Source: Streptomyces sp. JB150
GTDB lineage: Bacteria; Actinomycetota; Actinomycetes; Streptomycetales; Streptomycetaceae
NCBI RefSeq assembly: GCF_011193355.1
Contig: NZ_CP049780.1
Coordinates: 134,072 to 198,071, forward strand
Length of the DNA: 64,000 nucleotides
Reading direction: 5' to 3'
A program made the translations under genes and the position numbers. Of this stretch, positions 33,487-41,486 are shown piece after piece (the stretch's first letter is position 1; every line of letters begins with the position of its first letter). Below the pieces are notes generated by a model. That model ran no database searches, was not told where the DNA came from, and saw only the letters and a program-made list of their open reading frames with translations.

Positions 33487-33756
33487 TCAGGACGCGGCCT
33501 GGGCGGCGCGCTTGTCCCCGATCAGCCGGTGGACCTGGGTGAGCGACGAGACCCGCTTGAAGTCGTCCTCCTTCAGCTTGACGCCGTAGTGCCGCTCCAG
33601 CCGGGCGACGATCGCCAGCGCCATCAGGGAGTCGACCTCCAGCTCCTGCACGAAGTCGGCGTCGTCCGTGACCTCCTCCACGTCCAGTTCGAGGACGTCG
33701 GCGATGAGGAAGCGCAGGTCTTCTTTGTCGAGTGCGATCCCGGTGTGGGTGGACAT
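33487..33756 (-). CDS. Acyl carrier protein (second of the operon)
   Basis: This is an 89-aa ACP. The phosphopantetheine serine is S43 in LEVDSLMALAIVARLE, within the usual four-helix frame starting EDLRFLIADVLEL. AAGGGAA precedes the ATG. It sits between the P450 and fabG, and could carry the growing acyl chain or a P450 substrate. It differs clearly from the ACP at 41021, so the two probably have separate partners. Confidence 0.92.
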   Translation of the reverse strand: MSTHTGIALDKEDLRFLIADVLELDVEEVTDDADFVQELEVDSLMALAIVARLERHYGVKLKEDDFKRVSSLTQVHRLIGDKRAAQAAS

Positions 33757-33809
33757 GGGTGTTCCCTTCGCAGGTGGGTGTCGGTGATGTCGGCCTCGCG
33801 CGGGGAGGC

Positions 33810-35225
33810 TCAGCGGCGCCTGGCGGTCACCGGCAGGCCGTGGCGCGGCCGGACCGTGATGCGGGCCAGGTGGTCGACCGTGAATCCGGGAACGGGCTCG
33901 AACTCCCAGTCGCGTCCCAGGGTGGCCAGCGCCATGACGCCCTCCATCCGCGCAAAGGCGGTGCCGATGCACTGCCGCGGGCCGCCGCCGAAGGGGAGGT
34001 AGGCGAGGCGCGGCCGGCCGGGTGCCACCGCGTGACCGGTGAGCTCGTCCGCCGCGTCGGCGGGGCGCGGGTCCTTGAGCCAGCGCTGCGGGGCGAAGCG
34101 CTCGGGCTGCGGCCACCACTGGGAATCGCGGTGGAGCACCCACGGAACGATCCCGACGAAGCTGTCCTTGGGGATGCGGTAGCCGTGGAGTTCGAAGTCC
34201 TCCAGGGACCGGCGGGCCATGCCCATGATCGGCGGGTAGAGGCGCATCGCCTCGGAGAACACCGCGTCGGTCCAGGTGAGGCGGGGCAGGTCCGCGATGG
34301 TGGGCAGCCGGTCACCGAGCACCTCGTCGATCTCCTCGTGCATCCGCTCCCGCGCCTCGGGGTGGTTGCCGAGCAGGTGGTAGGACCAGGTGAGCGCGTT
34401 GGCCGTGGTCTCGTGGCCGACCATGAGCATGCTGATCGCCTCGTCGCGCACCTGGCGGTCGTCCATCGGCTCCCCGGTGTCGGCGTCCCGCGCCGCGAGC
34501 AGCATGGAGAGCAGGTCGGCGCCCTGTCCGTCGCCCTGCCTGCGCTCCGCCATGAGGCGGTAGACGATGGCGTCGAGCCGGTCCCGGCCCGCGAAGAAGC
34601 GCTTGTTGCCGGGCAGCGGCAGCTTCGCCAGATAGCGGGCGAAGGGCAGGGAGTCCCAGCGCATCGGACCCTCGTCGCGCGGGATGGCGGTGCGGACGGT
34701 CTGGGCCACATCGCTGTCCAGCGAGACGTCGAAGATCGTACGGGCCACGACGGCGAGGGTCAGCTCGGTCATCTCGACCGACAGGTCGAGCCGGTCCCCG
34801 TCCTTCCAGCCGGCCTGGATGTCGTCCGACAGCTCGGCGAAGGCACGGCCGTAGCCCGCGATGCGCTCGTGGTGGAACATCGGCTGGATCAGCCTGCGCT
34901 GCTTGCGGTGGAACTCGCCGTCGCTGGTGATCAGGCTGTTGCCGAAGATCACCGAGAGCGGGGCCTCCCACGTGCCGCGTCCGGCGCCCATGGTGGCCTT
35001 GGTGAAGTGGCGGTGCGAGGTCACCAGGACCTCGTGGACCGCCTCCGGGTCGCTGACCAGGAACATGTCCCGCATGCCGAGCGGGACGCGGACCACAGGA
35101 CCGTACTGGTCGCGCAGACCGGTGAAGTAGTCCATCGGATCGCCGGACATCGTGAGCAGCGCGCGCAGCCGGCCGGTCGGACCGGGCGCGGCCGTGGCCA
35201 GGGGCCGGGTGGAGAGCTGGGTCAT
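33810..35225 (-). CDS. Cytochrome P450 of the biosynthetic operon
   Basis: This 471-aa P450 has I-helix GHETT (270-274), ExxR as E325-A-M-R328 and the haem loop PFGGGPRQCIG with C419. Its length and PERFxPxRW motif (PERFAPQRW) resemble the CYP102/CYP4-type clan of fatty-acyl and terpenoid oxidases rather than short actinobacterial class I P450s; no reductase domain is fused. AGGAAGG precedes the ATG. By context it hydroxylates or desaturates the lipid product, free or ACP-bound. The exact reaction is unknown. Confidence 0.9.
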   Translation of the reverse strand: MTQLSTRPLATAAPGPTGRLRALLTMSGDPMDYFTGLRDQYGPVVRVPLGMRDMFLVSDPEAVHEVLVTSHRHFTKATMGAGRGTWEAPLSVIFGNSLITSDGEFHRKQRRLIQPMFHHERIAGYGRAFAELSDDIQAGWKDGDRLDLSVEMTELTLAVVARTIFDVSLDSDVAQTVRTAIPRDEGPMRWDSLPFARYLAKLPLPGNKRFFAGRDRLDAIVYRLMAERRQGDGQGADLLSMLLAARDADTGEPMDDRQVRDEAISMLMVGHETTANALTWSYHLLGNHPEARERMHEEIDEVLGDRLPTIADLPRLTWTDAVFSEAMRLYPPIMGMARRSLEDFELHGYRIPKDSFVGIVPWVLHRDSQWWPQPERFAPQRWLKDPRPADAADELTGHAVAPGRPRLAYLPFGGGPRQCIGTAFARMEGVMALATLGRDWEFEPVPGFTVDHLARITVRPRHGLPVTARRR

Positions 35226-35308
35226 CGAGGTGCCTTCCTGGGATGTGGGTCACGGGAGACCCCGCGGGCTCGGCCCGGCTCGGCGTGAGCCCGTGCACAG
35301 GGGCGGGG

Positions 35309-36559
35309 TCACTCCCTGACGAAGCGTTGGAGGGCGAGCGCGACGTTCTGCCCGCCGAAGGCGAAGGAGTTGGACAGGGCCGCCCGGACCTCGTACGGCC
35401 GGGCGGTGTTCGGCACGTAGTCGAGGTCGCACTCGGGGTCGGCCGCGTCCTGGTTGATGGTGGGCGGGATGACGCCGCGGTCGATGGACAGGGCGCAGAA
35501 TGCCGTCTCGGTCGCGCCGGACGCGCCCAGCAGGTGGCCGGTCATCGACTTGGTGGAGCTGACGGCCAGGTTCCCGCTGTGGCTGCCGAAGGCGGACTTG
35601 ATCGCCTTCGTCTCGGCGGCGTCGGAGAACGGGGTCGAGGTGCCGTGGGCGTTGATGTGGTCGATCTCGTCGGGCTTGAGGCCGGCCTCGCGCAGCGCGG
35701 CCAGCATGGCGCGGGCGGCGCCCCGCCCGGTGGGATCGGGGGCGGTGACGTGGTACGCGTCGCTGGTCTGGCCGTAGCCGCAGATCTCGGCGTAGACGTA
35801 CGCGCCCCGTGCCTCGGCCGACTCCGCGGTCTCCAGGAGCAGCATGGTGGCCCCCTCCCCCATGACGAAGCCGTCCCGGTCCGCGGTGAACGGGCGGGAG
35901 GCCCGCTGGGGTTCGTCGTTGCGGCGGGACAGCGCGCGCAGGTTCGCGAAGCCCGCGACGAGCGGTGAGGCGATGCAGGCCTCGGAGCCGCCGGCCAGCG
36001 CGGCCCCGGCGTAGCCGTCACGGACCAGGCGGTAGGCCTGCCCGATCGCGTCGGCCGAGGAGGCGCAGGCGGTGACCGGGGCGGCGCCGGGGCCGCGGAA
36101 GCCGAAGCGCTGGGCGACGGTGCCCGCGCCCATGTTGACGATGGAGCTGGGCACGAAGAACGGGGAGACCATGTGAGGCGCCGTCGCGTCCTTCAGCACC
36201 CCCGCCCGCATGGTGCCGGCGCCGCCGATGGCGCTGCCGATCACGGTGGCGGCGCCGTCCCGGTCGATGCCGTCGAGGCCCGCGCGCTCCACCGCGAGTT
36301 CGGCCGCGGCGATCGCGAAGTGGCAGAACCGGTCGAGGCGTCTGACCTCCTTGCTGGTCAGCCAGTCGGCCGGGTCGAAGTCCGTCACCTCGGCGGCGAT
36401 GCGCACCGGCAGCCGCCCGGCGTCGAAGGCCTGGATCGGTCCCACTCCGGAGGTTCCGGCGAGCAGCCGCGTCCAGACCGTCTCGGTGCCGGTGCCGAGC
36501 GGGTTGACCATGCCGATGCCCGTCACCACCACGCGGTGGCGCCCCGGCGGGGTGGTCAT
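35309..36559 (-). CDS. Beta-ketoacyl-ACP synthase II (FabF-like KS)
   Basis: This 416-aa decarboxylating condensing enzyme has the full KAS II triad: C165 (VTACASSADA), the first His in HGTSTPFSDAAE and the second in STKSMTGHLLGASG. It would extend acyl-ACP with malonyl-ACP. No chain-length factor accompanies it, so this is a homodimeric FabF type and not a KSalpha/KSbeta pair. It overlaps the SCP2-like gene by 4 bp (ATGA). A role in making the beta-ketoacyl precursors of the DarB reaction is inferred. Confidence 0.92.
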   Translation of the reverse strand: MTTPPGRHRVVVTGIGMVNPLGTGTETVWTRLLAGTSGVGPIQAFDAGRLPVRIAAEVTDFDPADWLTSKEVRRLDRFCHFAIAAAELAVERAGLDGIDRDGAATVIGSAIGGAGTMRAGVLKDATAPHMVSPFFVPSSIVNMGAGTVAQRFGFRGPGAAPVTACASSADAIGQAYRLVRDGYAGAALAGGSEACIASPLVAGFANLRALSRRNDEPQRASRPFTADRDGFVMGEGATMLLLETAESAEARGAYVYAEICGYGQTSDAYHVTAPDPTGRGAARAMLAALREAGLKPDEIDHINAHGTSTPFSDAAETKAIKSAFGSHSGNLAVSSTKSMTGHLLGASGATETAFCALSIDRGVIPPTINQDAADPECDLDYVPNTARPYEVRAALSNSFAFGGQNVALALQRFVRE

Positions 36560-37035
36560 CCGGGCTCACCCGGCTCGGCGAGCCGGAAGAGGGACTCCAT
36601 GCGCATCGCGAGGTGCACGTCACCTTGGATGTGCAGCCGGCCCTTGAGCAGCAGGTCCAGGCCCTGGGCGGCGGCGGAGGCCATCTCCACGAAGCTGACC
36701 GCGTCGAGGGCGAGGGTGACCGCCGGGGCGCCCGAGGTCCCCGTCTCGCGTACGTCGCAGGAGTCCGCGGTCAGGACGAGGTCGTACGCGAGGGTGCCGG
36801 TCGGGGGCCTCGCGATCTCCCAGCGGACGGTTTGCGGTCCGCCCGTGAGGCCGCCGGTGTAGCGCTCGGGCATCTGCGCGAAGACCGTGCGCAGTACGTC
36901 CGCGCCGTCCTGGGTGGCCAGCCAGGCCGCCAGGGCCTCGCGGGGCAGCCCGGTGAGGGCGGCGCGGACTTCGGCGAGACGGCCGGAGCGCAGTCCCTCG
37001 ACTCGCTCCGGGGAGAGGACGGGTCCGGCGGTCAT
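36556..37035 (-). CDS. SCP2 sterol-transfer-like lipid-binding protein
   Basis: This 159-aa protein resembles bacterial SCP-2-like domains: TVRWEIARPPTGTLAYDLVLTADSCDV, then APAVTLALDAVSFVEMASAAAQGLDLLLKGRLHIQGDVHLAMRM, the last part being the typical G-k-l-x-I-x-G-d-x-x-L-A segment. It would bind a lipid or acyl intermediate in a hydrophobic cavity. It is sandwiched with 4-bp overlaps between the hydroxylase and KS genes, so it is a dedicated pathway component, perhaps presenting the insoluble product to the oxygenases. Confidence 0.72.
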   Translation of the reverse strand: MTAGPVLSPERVEGLRSGRLAEVRAALTGLPREALAAWLATQDGADVLRTVFAQMPERYTGGLTGGPQTVRWEIARPPTGTLAYDLVLTADSCDVRETGTSGAPAVTLALDAVSFVEMASAAAQGLDLLLKGRLHIQGDVHLAMRMESLFRLAEPGEPG

Positions 37036-38726
37036 GAGGTGCCTTCCGCTCGTGCGGGCGCCAGCCCGCTGTGGGCTATCCGGTCGACGGCCTGCCGCAG
37101 TTCCCGCCGTGGTGCCCGTCCGGGCAGCCGGGCGAGGACGTGGCCGTCGGGCCGTACGAGAACCGCTTCCGGCCCGTGCAGGGCGTACGTGTCGGCGAAG
37201 GATCCGTCGGCGTCGCGCGGGCCTGGCCCGTCCGAGGTGATCACGGCCGCGGTGAGGGGCAGGCCGACGACGGTCGGGGTCTCCTGGGCCACTTGCTCCC
37301 AGACGGCCCCCTCGGCCCCGGTGAGCAGGGCGAAGCCGGTGCGGGTCAGGTCGATCGCGGAGATCCGGTCGCCGCCCTGGTCGAGCCAGGCGTGCGGGGC
37401 CCGGTGGCCGGCCCGGGCGGTCGGCCGGTAGGTCACGATGTCCTGCACCACCGGCTCGCCGGGACCCGGTTCATAGGTGAACCCCAGTGTCTGCCCTTCG
37501 AAGTCGAAGTGCGGCCGGTGCTCTTCGATGTTGCGGGCGAACTCCGCCGGGTCGCCGTCGGACTGGAGCAGCGCCCGCTTCTGGAGGGCGTTGCGCTCAC
37601 TGTGCCGGGCGTTGAACTCGGCGACCGGGCGCCGCTCACGCTCGTAGGAGTCGAGCAGCGAGTCGGAGGCGCCGCCGCGCAGTACCGCGGCCAGCTTCCA
37701 GGCGAGGTTGTGCGCGTCCTGGATGCCGGTGTTCATGCCGAAGCCGCCGGTGGGCGGGAAGGTGTGGGCGGCGTCCCCGGCGGCGAGGACCCGGCCGTCG
37801 GCGCTGCGCCAGGAGGCGAGTCCGGTGGAGCCCATCACCCAGTTCCGTACGGAGTGGATGCGCAGCCCCGCGATCGCCTCGCCCGGCTCGCCGATGGCGG
37901 CCTCGATCAGCTTGTGGTGATCGACGCCCTGCTCGAAGTAGGTGTGTTCCTCGTCGGCGGTGAGGGCGGGTATCTCCAGGAGCCATTCGCCGCGCTTGGG
38001 GTCCACGGTGACGAGGACGCCGCGCACGGTGTCGTTGAGCACCCAGTACAGGGCGCTCTCCCGGCCGGCCGTCCAGGGCGAGAGGTCGGCGCTGAAGTGG
38101 ATGTCGAGGAGCCTGCCGAGCGGTGGGGCCGCGGTCCGCCGCAGGCCCACCGCCTCGCGCAGGGAACCGTGCAGTCCCTCGGCCAGGACGGCGTAGCGGG
38201 CGTCGACGACGGTGGGGTGCTCGCCCCCGGCCGTCACCCTGACCCCGGACGGCGTGCGGTACAGTTCCTCGGCCCGGACGCCACGGATGACCCGCGCGTT
38301 CTCGGGGAGCCGGTCGACGAGCAGCGCTTCCACCCGGTTCTGCGAGCAGATGACGGGGAGGGCCGGGCTGTTGACCGCGCGCTGCATCAGGGCGTCCGCC
38401 GAGGCGATGATGTCGAGGGCGGCGAGTTCGGTGCCGGCGAGCTGGGTGCACCAGGTGATGCGCGCCGTGTTCTCCAGGGGTACGCCGGCCCGGCGGACCT
38501 CGGCGTCGACGCCCAGGTGCCGGAGCAGTTCCATGGTGCGGGAGTTGATCACCGTGGCGCGCGGATGGCCGGACGGTGAGGTGCGCTGTTCGAGGACGAC
38601 CGTGCGGACGCCGAGTGCGGCGAGGAAGTGGGCTGCGGCGAGGCCGGTGGGCCCGCCGCCGATCACCACGACATCGGTCTCCACCCGCGTGGCGGTCTCC
38701 GGCGGCTGCGGCGGGGCCGTGGTCAT
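37032..38726 (-). CDS. Aromatic-ring FAD hydroxylase (PheA/TetX-type)
   Basis: This 564-aa class A flavin monooxygenase has GGGPTG (23-28, FAD), ATVINSRTMELLRHLGV, the GD motif GDAAHTFPPTGGFGMNTGIQ, and a C-terminal thioredoxin-like domain (about 420-555) as in phenol hydroxylase and polyketide hydroxylases such as RdmE/MtmO. It would add a hydroxyl group to a phenolic ring. Placed directly after the DarA-like gene with a 4-bp overlap, its likely substrate is the resorcinol or cyclohexanedione product. Confidence 0.9.
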   Translation of the reverse strand: MTTAPPQPPETATRVETDVVVIGGGPTGLAAAHFLAALGVRTVVLEQRTSPSGHPRATVINSRTMELLRHLGVDAEVRRAGVPLENTARITWCTQLAGTELAALDIIASADALMQRAVNSPALPVICSQNRVEALLVDRLPENARVIRGVRAEELYRTPSGVRVTAGGEHPTVVDARYAVLAEGLHGSLREAVGLRRTAAPPLGRLLDIHFSADLSPWTAGRESALYWVLNDTVRGVLVTVDPKRGEWLLEIPALTADEEHTYFEQGVDHHKLIEAAIGEPGEAIAGLRIHSVRNWVMGSTGLASWRSADGRVLAAGDAAHTFPPTGGFGMNTGIQDAHNLAWKLAAVLRGGASDSLLDSYERERRPVAEFNARHSERNALQKRALLQSDGDPAEFARNIEEHRPHFDFEGQTLGFTYEPGPGEPVVQDIVTYRPTARAGHRAPHAWLDQGGDRISAIDLTRTGFALLTGAEGAVWEQVAQETPTVVGLPLTAAVITSDGPGPRDADGSFADTYALHGPEAVLVRPDGHVLARLPGRAPRRELRQAVDRIAHSGLAPARAEGTS

Positions 38727-39859
38727 CGGCGCACCTCCCCGAGCCGGGCGACGACCGGTGCCAGGCGCCGGGCCACCGCGGCGTCGAAGCCGGCCTTGAA
38801 CAGGACGCGGGCCACGACGACGGTGGGCAGGCCGGCCAGGATGGCGCCGGTCAGCCAGAGCACGAACACCCAGGTGAGCGCGGTGCGCCGGACCTCGCCG
38901 GGCCGGCCGGCGGCCCGGATGGCCCGGCCCCAGACCCGGAAGGCCTTTCCGGCCAGGAGGTCGGCCGCGGCCAGCGGGGCGTGCACGGGGGCCGCGTCAT
39001 GGGCGGCGAGGACGTCGCGGACCCGGTCGGCCAGGGTCTCCTCGGAGTCGGCGCGGGAGGCGGGGTCGGGCCGGTCCGGGGAGAGTTCGGTCCGCTCCGG
39101 GGCGGGGCCGGTTGAGGCCAGGGCCAATCCGGGTCGTACTGGCGCGAGTTCGGTCTGCGCCGGGGCGGGACCGGCTGGCGGCGGGGCGGGTACGGCTGGT
39201 TGTGGGGCGAGTTCGGTCTGCGCAGGGACGGGACCGGCTGGTGGTGGGGCGAGTTCGGCGAGGCGCTCGCCGAGGAGGGCGAGCCGGTCCAGCTCGTCCG
39301 TGCCGACGCCGGCACGCGGGAACCCCCAGGAGGCCTCTCGCTTGCCGGCCAGCAGCCAGCGCAGCGTGGTGACGAAGGTGATCGCGGCGGAGGCGGTGTC
39401 CACCGCGGAGATCGTGCCCAGGTAGCGGCCGCCCGCCGCCTGGATGAGCCGCCGCACTTCGATGGCGGCCGAGTACCACATGTTCCGGCAGGCCACCAGG
39501 CCGACGACGGCACGCCCGTCGAACGCCTTGGGCCGCTCCCCGGCGAGCGCGCGCATCGGCAGCGCCGGAGCCAGGTACCAGACGGGGAAGGCGAAGACGA
39601 CCAGGTCCGCGTCGTCGTCCTCGGCCACCGGCGGCCGGGCGGTGATCCCGGGCGCCCCGTCGGGGTCGACGGAGGCGGGGAAGACACCGAAGAAGCGGCG
39701 TAAGGGCCAGGGGAAGGGGAAGGCCTGGCGCGGTCTGATCTCGACCTTGCGGATGTCCCAGCCCGCCTTCTCCAGCGGGTCGGTGACGGCGGAGACGGCT
39801 TCGAGGAGCTGACCGGTCTGCGAGTACCAGTAGACCGTCACGCGGGGCTGTGCGCTCAT
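38723..39859 (-). CDS. darA: DarA-like dialkylresorcinol aromatase/condensing enzyme
   Basis: The N-terminal about 200 residues match the DarA family: VTVYWYSQTGQLLEAV, RPRQAFPFPWPLRRFF, FPVWYLAPALPMRAL, GLVACRNMWYSA and IQAAGGRYLGTISAVD. DarA is a flavodoxin-fold enzyme that aromatises the cyclohexanedione made by DarB into a 2,5-dialkylresorcinol. Here a Pro/Ala-rich imperfect repeat (residues about 203-270, PPPAGPVPAQTELAP twice) separates this from a C-terminal part with a membrane helix (TWVFVLWLTGAILAGLPTVV). Codon 53 is TTA (39701-39703). The gene is 4 bp from darB. At 378 aa it is longer than typical DarA. Confidence 0.78.
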   Translation of the reverse strand: MSAQPRVTVYWYSQTGQLLEAVSAVTDPLEKAGWDIRKVEIRPRQAFPFPWPLRRFFGVFPASVDPDGAPGITARPPVAEDDDADLVVFAFPVWYLAPALPMRALAGERPKAFDGRAVVGLVACRNMWYSAAIEVRRLIQAAGGRYLGTISAVDTASAAITFVTTLRWLLAGKREASWGFPRAGVGTDELDRLALLGERLAELAPPPAGPVPAQTELAPQPAVPAPPPAGPAPAQTELAPVRPGLALASTGPAPERTELSPDRPDPASRADSEETLADRVRDVLAAHDAAPVHAPLAAADLLAGKAFRVWGRAIRAAGRPGEVRRTALTWVFVLWLTGAILAGLPTVVVARVLFKAGFDAAVARRLAPVVARLGEVRR

Positions 39860-39863
39860 GGTG

Positions 39864-41000
39864 TCAGACCTCCCCGGCGGAGACGGCGGTCAGATGCGCG
39901 AAGGACACCGCGAACCGACCGGACTCGGGGACCATCACCAGCAGCTTGTCGCCGGCGGACACCAGACCCTCGGTCAGCATCTCCTCGAGGATCACGTAGA
40001 TGCTGGCGGAGCCCATGTTCCCGACCCGCGGCAGATTGCTGTACCACTTCTCGGGGGACGGCCCCCTGACCTTCTTCTTGTCGATCTCCTTGAGCACCAT
40101 GGACTTCATGCGCTCGCTGGAGTAGTGCGCGGGGAACCAGGTGAGCTCGTCCGGGTCGAAGCGGCCCTCGTCGAGCAGTCGCTGGTACTCCTTGACCCCG
40201 ATGCGTACGAGGTGCGGCAGCAGGCCCAGATTCTGGCGCAGCGCCAGCGCGCCGTCGGCGGCGGCCTCGGCGGCGGAGGCGTAGTCCCACCAGGTCTGCT
40301 CCGCCGAGTTGTCCGCCGAGCCCAGGTACATGCAGGTCTTCTCGGTGTTGGCGTAGGAGGTGAGCGTGATCCAGTCGATCCGCAGGCTCACTCCGTCGGC
40401 CGCCGGGCGGTCCTGTACGACGGCGGCGCCGGCTCCGTCCGAGAGCATGTAGCGCAGGAACGCCATCTCCATGGCGATGGCACCGTCGTCCGAGACGGGC
40501 CGGACGTCGGCGAACCGGCCGCTCCTCATGAAACGCGAGGCCAGTTCGGACGCGGAGGCGATCGCGTTCTTCTTCTCCCCGGCCGCCACCTGGAGGTAGG
40601 CGTTCTTCAGCGCCATCATCCCGGAGCTGCAGATGCCGTGGGTGGTGACGATCTCGCAGGGCGGGCTGCCCAGTTCGCCGTGGATGCCGCTGGCGATGCC
40701 GGGCGCGACGAGGTCCGGAACGGCGGTGGCCGCGGCGATGAGGTCGATGTCGTCCAGGGTGATGTCCGAGCGGTCCACCGCCTGGCGAATGGCCGCGACC
40801 GCCATGTCGGTGTTGGAGAACAGCGTCTTCTGCTGCTTGTCGATGGCGTAGTGCCGTGACTTGATGCCGCAGTTGGCGAGGATCTGCTCGCGCAGCTCGG
40901 AACTCGCCCGGCCGACGCTGCCGATGTAGTCCTCGATCTCCTCGTTGGGCACCGGTTCGCCGGGCAGGAAACGTCCCATGGCGGTGATATAGGCAGGCAT
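39864..41000 (-). CDS. darB: DarB-like KAS III ketosynthase
   Basis: This 378-aa thiolase-fold condensing enzyme has the KAS III triad C124 (HGICSSGMMAL), H292 (WFPAHYSSERMKS) and N328 (GNMGSASIYV), plus the long insertions and AGIKSRHYA-like start seen in DarB/flexirubin-type synthases. DarB joins a beta-ketoacyl thioester to a second acyl unit and cyclises it to a cyclohexanedione. The GGGGGAG site before ATG 41000 fixes the start. It follows the first ACP by 20 bp, and darA follows it by 4 bp. Assignment to DarB rather than another KAS III rests strongly on the darA neighbour. Confidence 0.82.
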   Translation of the reverse strand: MPAYITAMGRFLPGEPVPNEEIEDYIGSVGRASSELREQILANCGIKSRHYAIDKQQKTLFSNTDMAVAAIRQAVDRSDITLDDIDLIAAATAVPDLVAPGIASGIHGELGSPPCEIVTTHGICSSGMMALKNAYLQVAAGEKKNAIASASELASRFMRSGRFADVRPVSDDGAIAMEMAFLRYMLSDGAGAAVVQDRPAADGVSLRIDWITLTSYANTEKTCMYLGSADNSAEQTWWDYASAAEAAADGALALRQNLGLLPHLVRIGVKEYQRLLDEGRFDPDELTWFPAHYSSERMKSMVLKEIDKKKVRGPSPEKWYSNLPRVGNMGSASIYVILEEMLTEGLVSAGDKLLVMVPESGRFAVSFAHLTAVSAGEV

Positions 41001-41020
41001 TGCGGAATCTCCCCCGTGCT

Positions 41021-41281
41021 CTAGGCGGTTGCCTTGGCTTCGACCTTCGAGACGGCGAAGTCCAGGACGTCGCCGACGGTGCGGAGCGAACCGATGCGCT
41101 CGTCGTCCATCGAGATGCCGTACGCACCCTGAAGGGTCTGCGCCATGGCGACGAGGTCGAGTGAGTCGATGCCGATGTCGTCGTAGAGATCGGATGTCAC
41201 GGAGAGGTCGTCCGGGTCGGCATCGCACTTGGCCACCAGGAATTCCGCGATATCCGTGTAGAGGTCGGTCCTCAGAGACAT
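41021..41281 (-). CDS. Acyl carrier protein (first gene of biosynthetic operon)
   Basis: This is an 86-aa ACP with the phosphopantetheine serine S40 in IGIDSLDLVAMAQTLQ. GGGAGG lies 5 nt before the ATG at 41281, which is better than the GTG two codons upstream. As the first gene of the leftward operon it probably carries the beta-ketoacyl chain used by the DarB-like enzyme. Confidence 0.92.
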   Translation of the reverse strand: MSLRTDLYTDIAEFLVAKCDADPDDLSVTSDLYDDIGIDSLDLVAMAQTLQGAYGISMDDERIGSLRTVGDVLDFAVSKVEAKATA

Positions 41282-41442
41282 GTTCACCTCCCGTGCCCCA
41301 CCCCCTGTGCGGCACGCATGTCACTCTGGCTCACGCCGCGGGAGGGGGGCATCAGAGAGGTTCACGCAGCCGCTCTGAATTTTTCCCGGCCCTTGGGGGC
41401 CGGCCGGGAGGGGGGTGGCTGCCTGGCACCACCACCCCGTCA

Positions 41443-41470
41443 CCGTGTGGCCGTGTGGCCGTGTGGCCGG
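41443..41470. repeat. Short GTGTGGCCG tandem repeat
   Basis: Three 9-bp units in a row lie between the CAP-domain gene and the biosynthetic operon promoter. It is probably replication slippage and could contribute to a terminator-like structure. Confidence 0.6.
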
Positions 41471-41486
41471 GGCTACCGGCCCGGGC

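Noticed and set aside
35309..36559. Classical aromatic type II PKS (KSalpha/CLF)
   Set aside because: Only one KS of FabF type is present, with no chain-length factor, cyclase or aromatase of that class. The DarA/DarB pair explains the ring better.
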